Counted from the first letter of the stretch, positions 23,142-31,943 are shown. The stretch is DNA of 34,431 nt from Acetobacter sp. (GCA_023665325.1 JAMPED010000017.1:1-34431), one strand, 5' to 3'. Notes: a model not told the origin generated them from the letters alone. Translations and numbers: made by a program.

Positions 23142-23176
23142 GGGTTACGTTGTTTGTTTACAGTAACCCTGTTTTG
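23142..23176 (+). terminator. possible terminator hairpin between the direct repeats
   Basis: GGGTTAC (23142-23148) pairs with GTAACCC (23163-23169), followed by TGTTTTG. The T-run is interrupted, so this is a weak terminator; it would serve pyk. Confidence 0.45.
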
Positions 23177-23183
23177 TTGTGTT

Positions 23184-23263
23184 GTGTACGTTTATGTACA
23201 CTCGTGTTTCTTGGAGGACATCCGTGGCTATTTCGCAAAATTCCGCCTTTTTTATAGGACCAC
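23184..23263 (+). repeat. 80-bp direct repeat, copy 2 (element C, half of the palindrome)
   Basis: Nearly identical to 23057-23136. The left arm of the palindrome is missing here, so this copy cannot fold as element B does. It ends 16 bases before the start of a small ORF. Confidence 0.9.
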
Positions 23264-23279
23264 GAACGGGAGGCGGGCT

Positions 23280-23423
23280 ATGAAAAAAATCTTGATATTG
23301 TTGATGGCTGTTTGTTTGAGTAGGTGTTCGTTGTTTCGGATGGGGGATAACTTGCGAGCGATGTATAGGCAACCGATTGAGGTGGCATTTGGTTGTAAAG
23401 AGGGAATATCATACTGTTTTTAA
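23280..23423 (+). CDS. small putative exported peptide or lipoprotein, 47 aa
   Basis: Not recognised. The product starts MKKILILLMAVCLSRCSLF: a basic start, a hydrophobic core and a cysteine at residue 16, like a lipoprotein signal, although Arg just before the Cys is atypical for a lipobox. The remainder is about 30 residues with two further cysteines near the end (C39, C46). GGGAGG lies before the ATG at 23280. It could be a small lipoprotein, a fragment, or not expressed. No neighbour suggests a role. Confidence 0.5.
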   Translation: MKKILILLMAVCLSRCSLFRMGDNLRAMYRQPIEVAFGCKEGISYCF

Positions 23424-23482
23424 AATATAAACATTCGTTATAATCGTAAATATTTTGTGTTGGGATGATGGTTTTAAACGTC

Positions 23483-23510
23483 TTGTTAAGTTTTTTAATG
23501 TTAGTATGCT
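23483..23510 (+). promoter_or_regulatory. possible sigma70 promoter of adhE
   Basis: TTGTTA (23483-23488), 16-base spacer, TATGCT (23505-23510), 35 bases before the AdhE start. Confidence 0.35.
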
Positions 23511-23545
23511 GACAATAGTGGTTAATTTAAGGAGTAATGTTAGCT

Positions 23546-26179
23546 ATGGCAAAAGAAAAAGAGGTTCAGGTAACTGAAGAACAGGAAAAAGAATATATTG
23601 ACGCACTGGTTAAAAAGGTTGCGGCAGCTCAGAAGAAGTTTGCGGAATATAGTCAGGAACAAGTTGACCATATTTTCCGCAGAGTGGCTTTGAAATTAAG
23701 CTCTCTCAGAATTCCCTTGGCGAAGATGGCAGTGGAAGAAACCGGTATGGGCGTGGTTGAAGACAAGGTGATTAAAAATCATTTTGCTTCTGAATATATC
23801 TATAATAAATTTAAATGTGTGAAAACTTGTGGCGTGTTGGAAGAAGACAAGGCTAACGGTTTAATCAAGATTGCGGAACCTTTGGGGGTGATTGCTGGTG
23901 TTATTCCGACGACGAATCCGACATCTACGGCGATTTTCAAATCTTTGATTGCTTTGAAAACGCGTAATGGCATTATCTTTTCACCGCACCCAAGAGCCAA
24001 AAAATGTACGGTAGAAACAGCTCGTTTGATTTTGGAAGAAGCGGTTAAAGCTGGTGCGCCTGAAGATATTATCGGGTGGATTGATGAGCCGTCAATTTTG
24101 CGTACACAATATTTAATGCAACATCCGGATGTTGATATTATCTTGGCGACAGGTGGTCCAGGGATGGTAAAATCTGCATATAGTTCTGGTAAGCCTGCTT
24201 TGGGTGTGGGCGCTGGTAATACGCCGGCTCTTATTGATGAAACAGCTGATGTTGAGATGGCAGTTTCCTCTATTTTGATGTCTAAGACGTTTGATAATGG
24301 TATGATTTGCGCATCTGAGCAATCTGTTGTGGTGGTTAAAGATGTGTATGAGGCGGTTAAAGCTGAATTTGTTAAACGTGGCGCATATTTCTTGACAGCG
24401 AAAGAAAAAGAAAAGCTTGGTAAAGTGATTATGCCAGAAGGCAAATTAAACGCTGCGATTGTTGGGCAGCCTGCATACAAGATTGCTGAAATGGCAAAAA
24501 TTTCTGTACCGGTGGAAACAAAGGCTTTGATTGCTGAGTGTGATAAAGTGGGTGAAGTTGAACCGTTTTCTAAAGAAAAATTATCACCAGTGCTTGGGAT
24601 GTATAAAGCTGATGACTTTATGAGCGGTACGGCGCTTGCTAAAGATTTGGTTTCTAACGGTGGTAAGGGGCATACTTCTGTTCTTTATACTAACCCGATG
24701 AATGATGATCGGATTAAACATTATGGTCACGTGATGATTACGGGACGTGTGATGATTAACTGTCCGGCATCTCAGGGCGCTATTGGTGATATTTATAACT
24801 TTAGACTTGAACCGTCTTTGACTTTAGGTTGTGGTTCTTGGGGCGGAAACTCGGTTAGTGAAAATGTGGGAGTAAAACATCTGATGAATATTAAAAATGT
24901 AGCAAAACGTGAAGAAAATATGTTGTGGTTCAGAGTTCCTCCGAAAATCTATTTCAAACCAGGGTCTTTAGGTTTGGCATTAAAAGAACTTCAGGGTAAA
25001 AAACGTGCGTTTATCGTTACTGATAAACCGTTGTTTGACTTGGGTATGACACGTAAGGTTACTGATGTCTTAGAGCAAATTGGCGTGCAATACAAAGTGT
25101 TCTCTGATGTTCATCCGGATCCAGATTTGACAACTGTTAACAAAGCGATTGAAACATTGCGTTCATTTGAGCCGGATGTGATTATCGCATTGGGTGGCGG
25201 TTCTCCAATTGACGCTTCTAAGATTTTGTGGTTGATGTATGAACATCCAGAATTGAAGTTTGAAGATTTGGCTATGCGCTTTATGGATATTCGCAAACGT
25301 ATTTTCGAATTTCCACCGTTGGGTGAAAAAGCAATGCTCGTTGCTATTCCTACAACATCAGGTACTGGTTCGGAAGTTACACCATTCTCTATTATTACCG
25401 ATGATGGTGAAGGTGTTAAATATGCGATTGCTGACTATGCGTTGACACCATCGATGGCGATTGTTGATTCTGATTTGGTTCTTACAATGCCGAAAGGACT
25501 TTGCTCTGCTTCTGGTATTGATATTTTGACACACGCTTTAGAATCTTATGTTTCTTCTATGGCGACAGAATATACACGCGGGTTGTCTTTAGAGGCTGGT
25601 AAATTGGTGTTTGACTATTTGCCTGAATCTTATGCAACGGCTGATGCATACGCTCGTGAGAAAGTACACGCCGCGGCAACATTGGCTGGTATGGCGTTTG
25701 CGAATGCGTTTTTAGGTGTTTGTCACTCTATGGCGCATAAGCTTGGTTCTCACTTTAACATTCCACACGGTGTGGCTAATGCGTTATTGATTTGTCAGGT
25801 TATTCGCTATAATGCAACAGATAAACCGACAAAGCAATGTGCATTTCCGCAATATAAGTTCCCAAATGCGAAAGCTGCTTATGCTGAATTTGCTGCTGCA
25901 ATGGGCTTTAAGGGCAAAACCGATGAGGATAAAGTGAATGCGTTGATTGATGCTATCAAGGTTTTGAAAACAAAAATTGGTATTCCGGCGTCTATTAAAG
26001 AATGGTTTGCTATTCGCAATGAATACACTGAAGAAGACTTCAAAAAAGCGATGGAAACTTTGCCGACCTTGGCGTTTGATGACCAATGCACAGGTTCTAA
26101 CCCTCGTTATCCGCTGATTGAAGAAATCAAGAAGATGTATGAGTTGGCTTGGGATGGTGATACCGACACAGCATTTTAA
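23546..26179 (+). CDS. adhE: bifunctional acetaldehyde-CoA/alcohol dehydrogenase AdhE, 877 aa
   Basis: Converts acetyl-CoA to acetaldehyde and then to ethanol, reoxidising two NADH; forms long filaments (spirosomes) in other bacteria. The N-terminal aldehyde dehydrogenase part (about 10-445) has GVIAGVIPTTNPTSTAIFK and the catalytic cysteine at about 255 in DNGMICASEQS. The C-terminal iron-dependent alcohol dehydrogenase part (about 455-870) has ALGGGSPIDASK, PTTSGTGSEVTPFS and the metal-ligand region ILTHALESYVS ... GVCHSMAHKLGSHFNIPHG. Full length for the family. The ATG at 23546 is preferred to 23537 because AAGGAG ends only two bases before the latter. Its own promoter and terminator flank it. 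It implies an anaerobic, fermentative life. Confidence 0.98.
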   Translation: MAKEKEVQVTEEQEKEYIDALVKKVAAAQKKFAEYSQEQVDHIFRRVALKLSSLRIPLAKMAVEETGMGVVEDKVIKNHFASEYIYNKFKCVKTCGVLEEDKANGLIKIAEPLGVIAGVIPTTNPTSTAIFKSLIALKTRNGIIFSPHPRAKKCTVETARLILEEAVKAGAPEDIIGWIDEPSILRTQYLMQHPDVDIILATGGPGMVKSAYSSGKPALGVGAGNTPALIDETADVEMAVSSILMSKTFDNGMICASEQSVVVVKDVYEAVKAEFVKRGAYFLTAKEKEKLGKVIMPEGKLNAAIVGQPAYKIAEMAKISVPVETKALIAECDKVGEVEPFSKEKLSPVLGMYKADDFMSGTALAKDLVSNGGKGHTSVLYTNPMNDDRIKHYGHVMITGRVMINCPASQGAIGDIYNFRLEPSLTLGCGSWGGNSVSENVGVKHLMNIKNVAKREENMLWFRVPPKIYFKPGSLGLALKELQGKKRAFIVTDKPLFDLGMTRKVTDVLEQIGVQYKVFSDVHPDPDLTTVNKAIETLRSFEPDVIIALGGGSPIDASKILWLMYEHPELKFEDLAMRFMDIRKRIFEFPPLGEKAMLVAIPTTSGTGSEVTPFSIITDDGEGVKYAIADYALTPSMAIVDSDLVLTMPKGLCSASGIDILTHALESYVSSMATEYTRGLSLEAGKLVFDYLPESYATADAYAREKVHAAATLAGMAFANAFLGVCHSMAHKLGSHFNIPHGVANALLICQVIRYNATDKPTKQCAFPQYKFPNAKAAYAEFAAAMGFKGKTDEDKVNALIDAIKVLKTKIGIPASIKEWFAIRNEYTEEDFKKAMETLPTLAFDDQCTGSNPRYPLIEEIKKMYELAWDGDTDTAF

Positions 26180-26203
26180 TTGATGTTGCATCGTATGAAG
26201 AAA

Positions 26204-26229
26204 AAGGGAGCTTTCGAGCTTCCTTTTTT
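26204..26229 (+). terminator. Rho-independent terminator of adhE
   Basis: AAGGGAGCT (26204-26212) pairs with AGCTTCCTT (26217-26225, one G-T pair) around a TTCG tetraloop, followed by T to 26229. Confidence 0.9.
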
Positions 26230-26296
26230 GTGTTGTTAAATGAAAAATAAGGATTTTCAAATATTATTTCAGCAATGATACTTTTGCGAGGGTAAG

Positions 26297-27400
26297 ATGA
26301 TAGACTACGAGTTGGTAAAAATGAGAAAAGAGTTTCGGGAATATTATAATACGGAACTTAAAGAAGATTATGTTTCCTTGGAAATGGTGCGGAAAAAGTT
26401 TTTTGAGCAATTCATAAAGAGGTTTGCTTTATTTCTTATTCCGATTATTGCGTGGTGCTGGTATTTGAAGAGCGATATTTTATTTTGGGATGGAGATATA
26501 TTCAAACTATATTTTATTTATGGTGCTGTTATGTATGCTTTTTGTGTTCAGCCTTTTGGGGAATATAAAAGTGAAACAAAAGTGGCGGTTATGGATAAAA
26601 TTCTTCAATTTTTCGGTTCGGCTAAATATCAGAAAAGAATAATTAGAGAGGATATGTTAAAGAGTTCCGGATTGTTTCCTTCTTTTAGTTCAGTTGAGCG
26701 AGATGATGAATTTGTGATTATGCGAGATGGTGTACGCATTGTTGTATCTGAGCAAAAAGTTAATAAGCGGATAAAAAACGGTGAGGCAGCTTTTTTTCGA
26801 GGAATATTTATTTTGCTCGATTTTAAAAAAAATATTACATCTCATCTGGTTGTTAAAGAAAAAGGGATTCGAATTCCGGCAAGTTGGAGCCTACGATTTT
26901 TGATTATTACTATGTTATTGGCAGTACTCTTTTTTATATTTTGTATGAGTGTTTTTATGGTGATTGGAAATTGGATAATAGGAATGATTGTTTTTGGGGG
27001 AATTGGGATTATTGTTTCGTTATTAGTTATGCATATGTGTTGTTCCGGGGAAGTTCCTTTTTTTAGAAAAAAGATGAAAGGTGTTTTATTAGAAGATGTT
27101 GTGTTTGCTCGGAAGTGGAATGTAACTGCAGATGATCAAATTGAGGCAAGATATGTTCTCACACCGGCGTTAATGGAGAGAATGCTCAATATTAAAAAAT
27201 GTTTTTATGGAAAAAAGTTGGATTTCTCGTTTTTTAATGGAAAATGTTTGATTGCTGTTTCAACAAATAAGGATATGTTTGAAACAACATTTTTGCTTAC
27301 AAAAGCTTTATCATATCATAAAGTTAACGAAGTGATAACACAGATATATTTGGTTTCAAAAGTGGCAGATTTGATAAAAAATCAGTCAAAGGAAAAATAA
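26297..27400 (+). CDS. DUF3137-like membrane protein, 367 aa
   Basis: A protein of the uncharacterised DUF3137 type. Two hydrophobic segments lie near the N-terminus (about 42-57 and 72-85) and two more in the middle (about 200-222 and 225-250). The diagnostic part is the C-terminal block ADDQIEARYVLTPALMERMLNIKK at about 280-303, followed by SFFNGKCLIAVSTNKDMFE. The central SSGLFPSF ... FFRGIFILLDFKKN block also fits. GAGGGTAAG precedes the start. The function of the family is unknown. The gene follows the adhE terminator and is followed by the regulatory region of the autotransporter. Confidence 0.75.
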   Translation: MIDYELVKMRKEFREYYNTELKEDYVSLEMVRKKFFEQFIKRFALFLIPIIAWCWYLKSDILFWDGDIFKLYFIYGAVMYAFCVQPFGEYKSETKVAVMDKILQFFGSAKYQKRIIREDMLKSSGLFPSFSSVERDDEFVIMRDGVRIVVSEQKVNKRIKNGEAAFFRGIFILLDFKKNITSHLVVKEKGIRIPASWSLRFLIITMLLAVLFFIFCMSVFMVIGNWIIGMIVFGGIGIIVSLLVMHMCCSGEVPFFRKKMKGVLLEDVVFARKWNVTADDQIEARYVLTPALMERMLNIKKCFYGKKLDFSFFNGKCLIAVSTNKDMFETTFLLTKALSYHKVNEVITQIYLVSKVADLIKNQSKEK

Positions 27401-27407
27401 GGAAGAT

Positions 27408-27451
27408 TTTACGTTAGGTTGGTAAGTTTATCTAAAATATAAGCTTTTAGG
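27408..27451 (+). promoter_or_regulatory. promoter-like direct repeat, copy 1
   Basis: TTTACG (27408-27413), 19 bases, TAAAAT (27433-27438), with the 26 bases from 27426 to 27451 (GTTTATCTAAAATATAAGC, then TTTTAGG) identical to 32095-32120, where they form the leader of the glycosyltransferase gene. Copy 1 is followed at 27460 by the mini-frame ATG AAA TGT TAA. CTAAAA and TTTTAG within the repeat can pair. Confidence 0.6.
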
Positions 27452-27502
27452 TGGTTTTAATGAAATGTTAACTTATTGAATCTATAGTGGAAAATGAAGT
27501 TT

Positions 27503-27546
27503 ATGAATTGCATAAAAAATACGTTCGTTTTTTTTAAGCAATTCAT
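27503..27546. repeat. local hairpin overlapping the left arm of the large inverted repeat
   Basis: ATGAATTGC (27503-27511) pairs with GCAATTCAT (27538-27546); inside, after one A-A mismatch, TAAAAAA (27513-27519) pairs with TTTTTTA (27530-27536). This folding competes with pairing of the left arm to the right arm at 27602-27629. Confidence 0.65.
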
Positions 27547-27629
27547 ATCCATCTATTTTTTCGTATAATCAATAGCTTAAGAAGCCATATAAATTCAAAA
27601 TATTGCTTAAAAAAAACGAACGTATTTTT
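27515..27629. repeat. 28-bp perfect inverted repeat around a promoter-like segment
   Basis: Left arm 27515-27542 is the exact reverse complement of right arm 27602-27629 (ATTGCTTAAAAAAAACGAAC, then GTATTTTT). The 59-base spacer contains TATAAT at 27564-27569, with TTCATA 16 bases upstream (27542-27547), oriented toward the autotransporter start at 27647. The arrangement is that of invertible promoters (invertons); a miniature transposable element or a folded leader are alternatives. No recombinase gene is in the window. Confidence 0.8.
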
Positions 27630-27646
27630 ATAACAGAATAGGTGAT

Positions 27647-30600
27647 ATGATGTTAAAATACGGTGTTAGTTTCTTTGCTTTATTTGTGGGTGTTTCTGGT
27701 GCTTGGGCGTATGATATTATCGGGCAAACTATTTCAGACAAGACGAATGATAATATGGGTGGGGCGCTTCGCATAAATGGCGGGGATGATACTCGTTGGC
27801 ATATTGAAGATTCGGAATTTATCAATAATAAGACAACAATTGGTGGTGGTGGCGCCATTCTTATCAATTTGGAAAAAAATGAAGCTAATTTTGATATCTT
27901 AATTGACAATACAAAATTTGAAGGTAACCAGTCTGCCGGTATTGGTGGCGCTGTGTGGATGGTTCGCAATGATGCGGATATGTATGTTACGAATTCGCAG
28001 TTTATCAATAATACTGGTGCAAAAGGTGGTGGTGCTTTTAATAGTGGTGTAAATGAAGGAAAAAACGGTAAGGTTATTTATCGTGATAATTTGTTTGAGG
28101 GGAATAAGAGTTTACTATCTGCTGCGAATGGTGGTGATTTAGATGGTGGTGCGGTACGGCTTGATTCTGGGCATATTATTTTTGAGGGCGTTAATACCTT
28201 TAAAAATAATACAAATCCAGATGGCAAAAATGATATTTTTCTTAGAAGCGGTGTCGTTGATGTTAAAGGTAAGCTGATATTAGACGGAGGTATTACAGAA
28301 GCTATTTCAGGCACAACAACTACTACAGTTTTAGAAGGTGGGGAGATTGTGGCGAATAACCCAGATGGTGATACCATATTGGGTAATAAGATTATTAATA
28401 ATGGAACGATTACGGTTAATGAAAAATATGCGGCACGCTTTTTGGCCGATTCGGAAAACAATAATATTATCAATAATAATGGAAAAGTTACTGTTGGTGC
28501 AGGTACTTTAACGCTTAATAAAGGTATTAACGGGGAGGGAGCCATAGAGATTGCGTCTGGAGCAGGAATGACTGCGGCTGGAGATGTGATTGATGTACAG
28601 AACTCTGTTAATAATCAAGGAATACTCTCAGTTTTGGCTAATAAGGTGTTAAATCTGTTCAAAGATGTAACAAATGGTGGTGAGATTGTTAATAATGGGG
28701 AGCTTATTGCACATAACACGCTTGAGAACAACGGGACTTTGACCAACGCCAAAACGCTTAATTTGCTTAACGGTGGTGTTAATAAGGGAACAATTACGAA
28801 TGCTAATGGGGTGATTAATCTTCAAGGGGGCGAGTTAGCTCTCTATAAAGGGATTGATGGCTCAGCTTCAGGAAGGTTTAATATTGCCAATGGGGCTACG
28901 GTTATCGTTAAAGAAGAGGCTGTTAAAATTGAAAATAAGGTCAATAATAGCGGTACAATTAGTGTCGAGAGTGGTAAAAGCTTACAGTTAACACAAGAAA
29001 TTACAAATGATAATACGATTCGTAATGCTGGAACATTAACAACAGATCGGCAATTAACAAATAACAATGAGATTTTGAATGAGGGTACGTTTAATGCAAA
29101 TGAAGTGGTTGTTAATGCTTTGGGGGCAACAATTACCAACACTGGGACAATGACTGTTAAATTAGGGGTAACGAATGATGGTACACTTAGTAACAATGCT
29201 GGGGCAACACTCTCTTTAGGTAATGACGGAACGAATAATGGTGTGCTTGCTAATAGCGGCACGATGACAGTAACAGGTGGAACGCTTACGTTAAATAAAG
29301 GGGTTTCTGGTGAGGGTAAGTTAGAAATTGGGACTAATGGTACAGTATTAGCAAATGATTCGCTTGAAATTGCAAACACCGTGGATAACAAGGGGATTTT
29401 GACAGTTATTAAAGACAAAATATTGACCTTGCTTAAAGGTGGCGAAAACAGTGGCGAGATTAAAGTAAATGGGACACTTGTTGCTACTGAGGCGTTATCT
29501 AATAGTGGTAAAATTAATATTGCAGATGTGGCAAAATTTGAAGCAAATGGCAAACTTTTAAATAGTAATGAAATTGAGAACAATGGTACGCTTAAGGTTA
29601 ATGGGGCTTTAGTTAATGAGGAAACCGGAAAAATTGTAAACTCGAATACCTTGGAAATTTTACAGGGTGGCGAAAACAATGGTGAGATTGAAAATAATAA
29701 AACGATGACGGTTGTTAACGGTTCGCTGGCGCTTAATGGGGATATTACGGGCGTGGGAATGCTAACGGTTGAAACCGAAGGTGCTATACTTGCAAAAGGC
29801 GAGAACGTAACAGTTGCTAATGCAGTTATGAATGAGGGTGCTGTTGATGTTGCTGAAAATGCGGGGCTTACGTTAAAAAATGTGATGACAAATAATGGTT
29901 CGCTTACAAGTAGCGGTATGTTGATGGCGGAGCAACGGTTTGAAAATAACAGCTCGATTGTTAATAATGGCACGCTTGAATTTAAGCGTGGGGCAGTGAA
30001 CAATGGAACGCTTGAAAATGGTGGAACATTGAAAGTTGTTGCTGGACTTATCAATAATAAGGAGCTTCAAAACACTGGTGATATGGATATCGCTGGGGGA
30101 ACTCTAACATTAAATGGAGATATTTCTGGTAGTGGGCGATTATTGTTTAGAGAAGGTGCAGGGCTTAAGCTTGTGAAAGATAATGTGATTATTGGTAACA
30201 AGGTTGAAAGCGCTGCTGAGCTTGAAATCAATGAGGGAAAAACTCTGAAAGTAGACAATGACTTTGTGAACTCAGGAATGTTGACGAATAATGGTACTTT
30301 GTTTGTGGGTAATATGACAAATAATCAATCACTTTACAATAATGGAAAGATGACGGCGGGTGATATGATGTTTGCGTCGGGTGCAAAAATGTATCTCGGT
30401 GTGGACTCTTATACTGAAGTTGAAAATTATGTAGGTGATGGAGCAGATTTGTATCTTGATTTAAAGGTAAATGCTACTGATAAAAAAGTATTGAGTGGGC
30501 TTTTAAAAGTGAACGGGAATGTGATGGGGACAACAAATGTTATTGTGAATGCTTTGTCGCCAGATGTGTTTGCAGGGGCGTCTACTCTTTTTGTTGATGC

Positions 30601-31858
30601 GCCGAATGATATATTGGGTACAGATGGTAGTTTTGCTGTGGCACGTGTTATTGGTTCGCCATATATGTGGGATTCTAAGCGTGTTGGTGGTGAAACCAAG
30701 GGTAACCAGTGGTACTTAAATATTGCTGAAGATAAAAAGAATGATGATTTTGAAGGGGAAATTCCGGATATAAAACCAAATCCAGATAATCCAGATCCGG
30801 ACAATCCAAATCCTGATAATCCAGACAAACCAAATCCGGATAAACCAAATCCAGACAAACCAAATCCGGATAAACCAGGGAATGATAAACCACATAAGCC
30901 ATCTAATCCAATTTATGCACCAGAAGTTAATGCATATACCGGATTGGGAGAAGCTGTGATAGAGCAGAATCGTGGCGTTATGGATGATGTTCGGAGTGGG
31001 CTGGCATTTGAAAAGAGTCTTCTTTGTTATCAAGAAAGCTGTGGGCTGGCTGAGGCGGTGCCTCATAAACGGGCTTGGGTACATCTCTCTAATCGGAGTG
31101 CAACACTGGATACGCCATCAGAAATGAAGGCCAAAATCTGGGGCTTTACTGCGGGGGCTGATTTTTATCGTGAATATGATAAACGAGCTGGTGTATTTGG
31201 GTTTTATCGTAATGGGCGTTATGACTTATCCGGTAAAGGGAAATATCTCTCTCGTTTAGGGGCTGATATTGATAATGAAAGCTTTGCGGGCGGTTTATAT
31301 TATCAGCTTGATAATGGGGATAACAGAATATTATCAACTATGTATGTCGGTAGACAAAATATTGATTTTAAGGTTGATGATGGCTTTGCGAAGGCTGATA
31401 CTAATGCTAATCAATTTGGAGCTAGTGTTGAGGGTAGTAAGCGTTATTGGATGACAGATACTATAACCCTAGAGCCGGGAATTGGTGTTTCATATATGAT
31501 GGCAGATATTGATAGCTTTACGGATAGTGTTGGTAAATCTGTTTCTTATGATGTACTTCACTATTGGGAAGTTGAGGCAGGCATTAAGGCGGAATATACA
31601 TTTTGTGAAGATGGTTTGACGCGCAGAGTTTATGTTCGTCCAAGTGTTATTCAAACATTTGCCAAAGGTGATGCTGTCAAAATTAGTGGTATCGAAGGGC
31701 ATACAAACACCTATAAAGACCAAACGTTAGGAAGGCTTCGTGCAGGTACTCAATTTGGGTTGACGCAAAAACTTTCAGGATTTGCCGATGTGGGATATAC
31801 GTTTGGTAAAGACTATGAAGCTTATGATGCGCAGTTTGGTTTGAACTATAGCTTCTAG
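27647..31858 (+). CDS. type V autotransporter with Pmp-like N-terminal motifs, 1403 aa
   Basis: A self-secreting surface protein. Signal peptide 1-22 (ends GAWA); residues ~38-150 carry FxxN and GGA(I/V/F) motifs (EFINNKTTIGGGGAI, KFEGNQSAGIGGAV, QFINNTGAKGGGAF) like polymorphic membrane proteins of chlamydiae; residues ~240-980 are a long series of imperfect repeats of the NNGTLxxxG/NSGxI type, expected to form a right-handed beta helix. A Pro/Asn/Asp/Lys linker lies at about 1042-1086. The C-terminal ~270 residues are the autotransporter beta barrel (from KRAWVHLSNRSATL), ending in FGLNYSF with the terminal phenylalanine that barrel assembly expects. All domains are in one intact frame. AGGTG precedes the start at 27647 (or 27650). 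It likely acts in adhesion or surface variation; the ligand is unknown. Confidence 0.92.
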   Translation: MMLKYGVSFFALFVGVSGAWAYDIIGQTISDKTNDNMGGALRINGGDDTRWHIEDSEFINNKTTIGGGGAILINLEKNEANFDILIDNTKFEGNQSAGIGGAVWMVRNDADMYVTNSQFINNTGAKGGGAFNSGVNEGKNGKVIYRDNLFEGNKSLLSAANGGDLDGGAVRLDSGHIIFEGVNTFKNNTNPDGKNDIFLRSGVVDVKGKLILDGGITEAISGTTTTTVLEGGEIVANNPDGDTILGNKIINNGTITVNEKYAARFLADSENNNIINNNGKVTVGAGTLTLNKGINGEGAIEIASGAGMTAAGDVIDVQNSVNNQGILSVLANKVLNLFKDVTNGGEIVNNGELIAHNTLENNGTLTNAKTLNLLNGGVNKGTITNANGVINLQGGELALYKGIDGSASGRFNIANGATVIVKEEAVKIENKVNNSGTISVESGKSLQLTQEITNDNTIRNAGTLTTDRQLTNNNEILNEGTFNANEVVVNALGATITNTGTMTVKLGVTNDGTLSNNAGATLSLGNDGTNNGVLANSGTMTVTGGTLTLNKGVSGEGKLEIGTNGTVLANDSLEIANTVDNKGILTVIKDKILTLLKGGENSGEIKVNGTLVATEALSNSGKINIADVAKFEANGKLLNSNEIENNGTLKVNGALVNEETGKIVNSNTLEILQGGENNGEIENNKTMTVVNGSLALNGDITGVGMLTVETEGAILAKGENVTVANAVMNEGAVDVAENAGLTLKNVMTNNGSLTSSGMLMAEQRFENNSSIVNNGTLEFKRGAVNNGTLENGGTLKVVAGLINNKELQNTGDMDIAGGTLTLNGDISGSGRLLFREGAGLKLVKDNVIIGNKVESAAELEINEGKTLKVDNDFVNSGMLTNNGTLFVGNMTNNQSLYNNGKMTAGDMMFASGAKMYLGVDSYTEVENYVGDGADLYLDLKVNATDKKVLSGLLKVNGNVMGTTNVIVNALSPDVFAGASTLFVDAPNDILGTDGSFAVARVIGSPYMWDSKRVGGETKGNQWYLNIAEDKKNDDFEGEIPDIKPNPDNPDPDNPNPDNPDKPNPDKPNPDKPNPDKPGNDKPHKPSNPIYAPEVNAYTGLGEAVIEQNRGVMDDVRSGLAFEKSLLCYQESCGLAEAVPHKRAWVHLSNRSATLDTPSEMKAKIWGFTAGADFYREYDKRAGVFGFYRNGRYDLSGKGKYLSRLGADIDNESFAGGLYYQLDNGDNRILSTMYVGRQNIDFKVDDGFAKADTNANQFGASVEGSKRYWMTDTITLEPGIGVSYMMADIDSFTDSVGKSVSYDVLHYWEVEAGIKAEYTFCEDGLTRRVYVRPSVIQTFAKGDAVKISGIEGHTNTYKDQTLGRLRAGTQFGLTQKLSGFADVGYTFGKDYEAYDAQFGLNYSF
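30771..30900 (+). repeat. tandem repeat coding for the Asn-Pro-Asp-Lys-Pro linker
   Basis: About nine units of 12 bases (CCAAATCCGGAT and close variants) code for the PNPDKPNPDNP linker between passenger and barrel. The last units (AAACCAAATCC, GGATAAACCAAATCC) are nearly identical at the DNA level, so copy number could change by slippage or recombination without breaking the frame. Confidence 0.85.
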
Positions 31859-31859
31859 A

Positions 31860-31943
31860 AACTAGCTCGCAGGTGTGTGCTCCTCTCTTAATCCTTATGT
31901 ACGTTTAGGTGTGTTGCGGTTTTTGGGGAGAAATCTGCGAGCT
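31860..31943. repeat. imperfect palindromic element D
   Basis: AACTAGCTCGCAG (from about 31860) pairs with CTGCGAGCTGGGTT (ending about 31947), 14 bp with one mismatch and one G-T pair. The inside contains TGTACGTTTA and GTGTGCTCC, fragments seen also in elements B and C; AACTAGCTC also occurs at the start of B. It follows the autotransporter stop directly, as A follows grpE and B follows pyk. Confidence 0.55.

Noticed and set aside
23033..23257. Open frames across the 80-bp direct repeats
   Set aside because: They only exist because the repeat lacks stop codons in these frames; the sequence folds as a palindrome and there is no ribosome binding site. Only the last in-frame ATG at 23280 has one.
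23057..23263. CRISPR-like repeats
   Set aside because: Only two copies, 80 bp each, with a 47-base gap and palindromic structure; no array and no cas genes.
28843..30054. A 403-codon open frame on the minus strand inside the autotransporter gene
   Set aside because: It is antisense to the repetitive Asn/Gly-rich passenger, is itself a low-complexity Ser/Pro/Leu/Val sequence, lacks a convincing start signal, and follows from the codon pattern of the repeats.
30771..30900. CRISPR or minisatellite outside a gene
   Set aside because: The short tandem units are in frame within the autotransporter and code for a plain Pro-rich linker.
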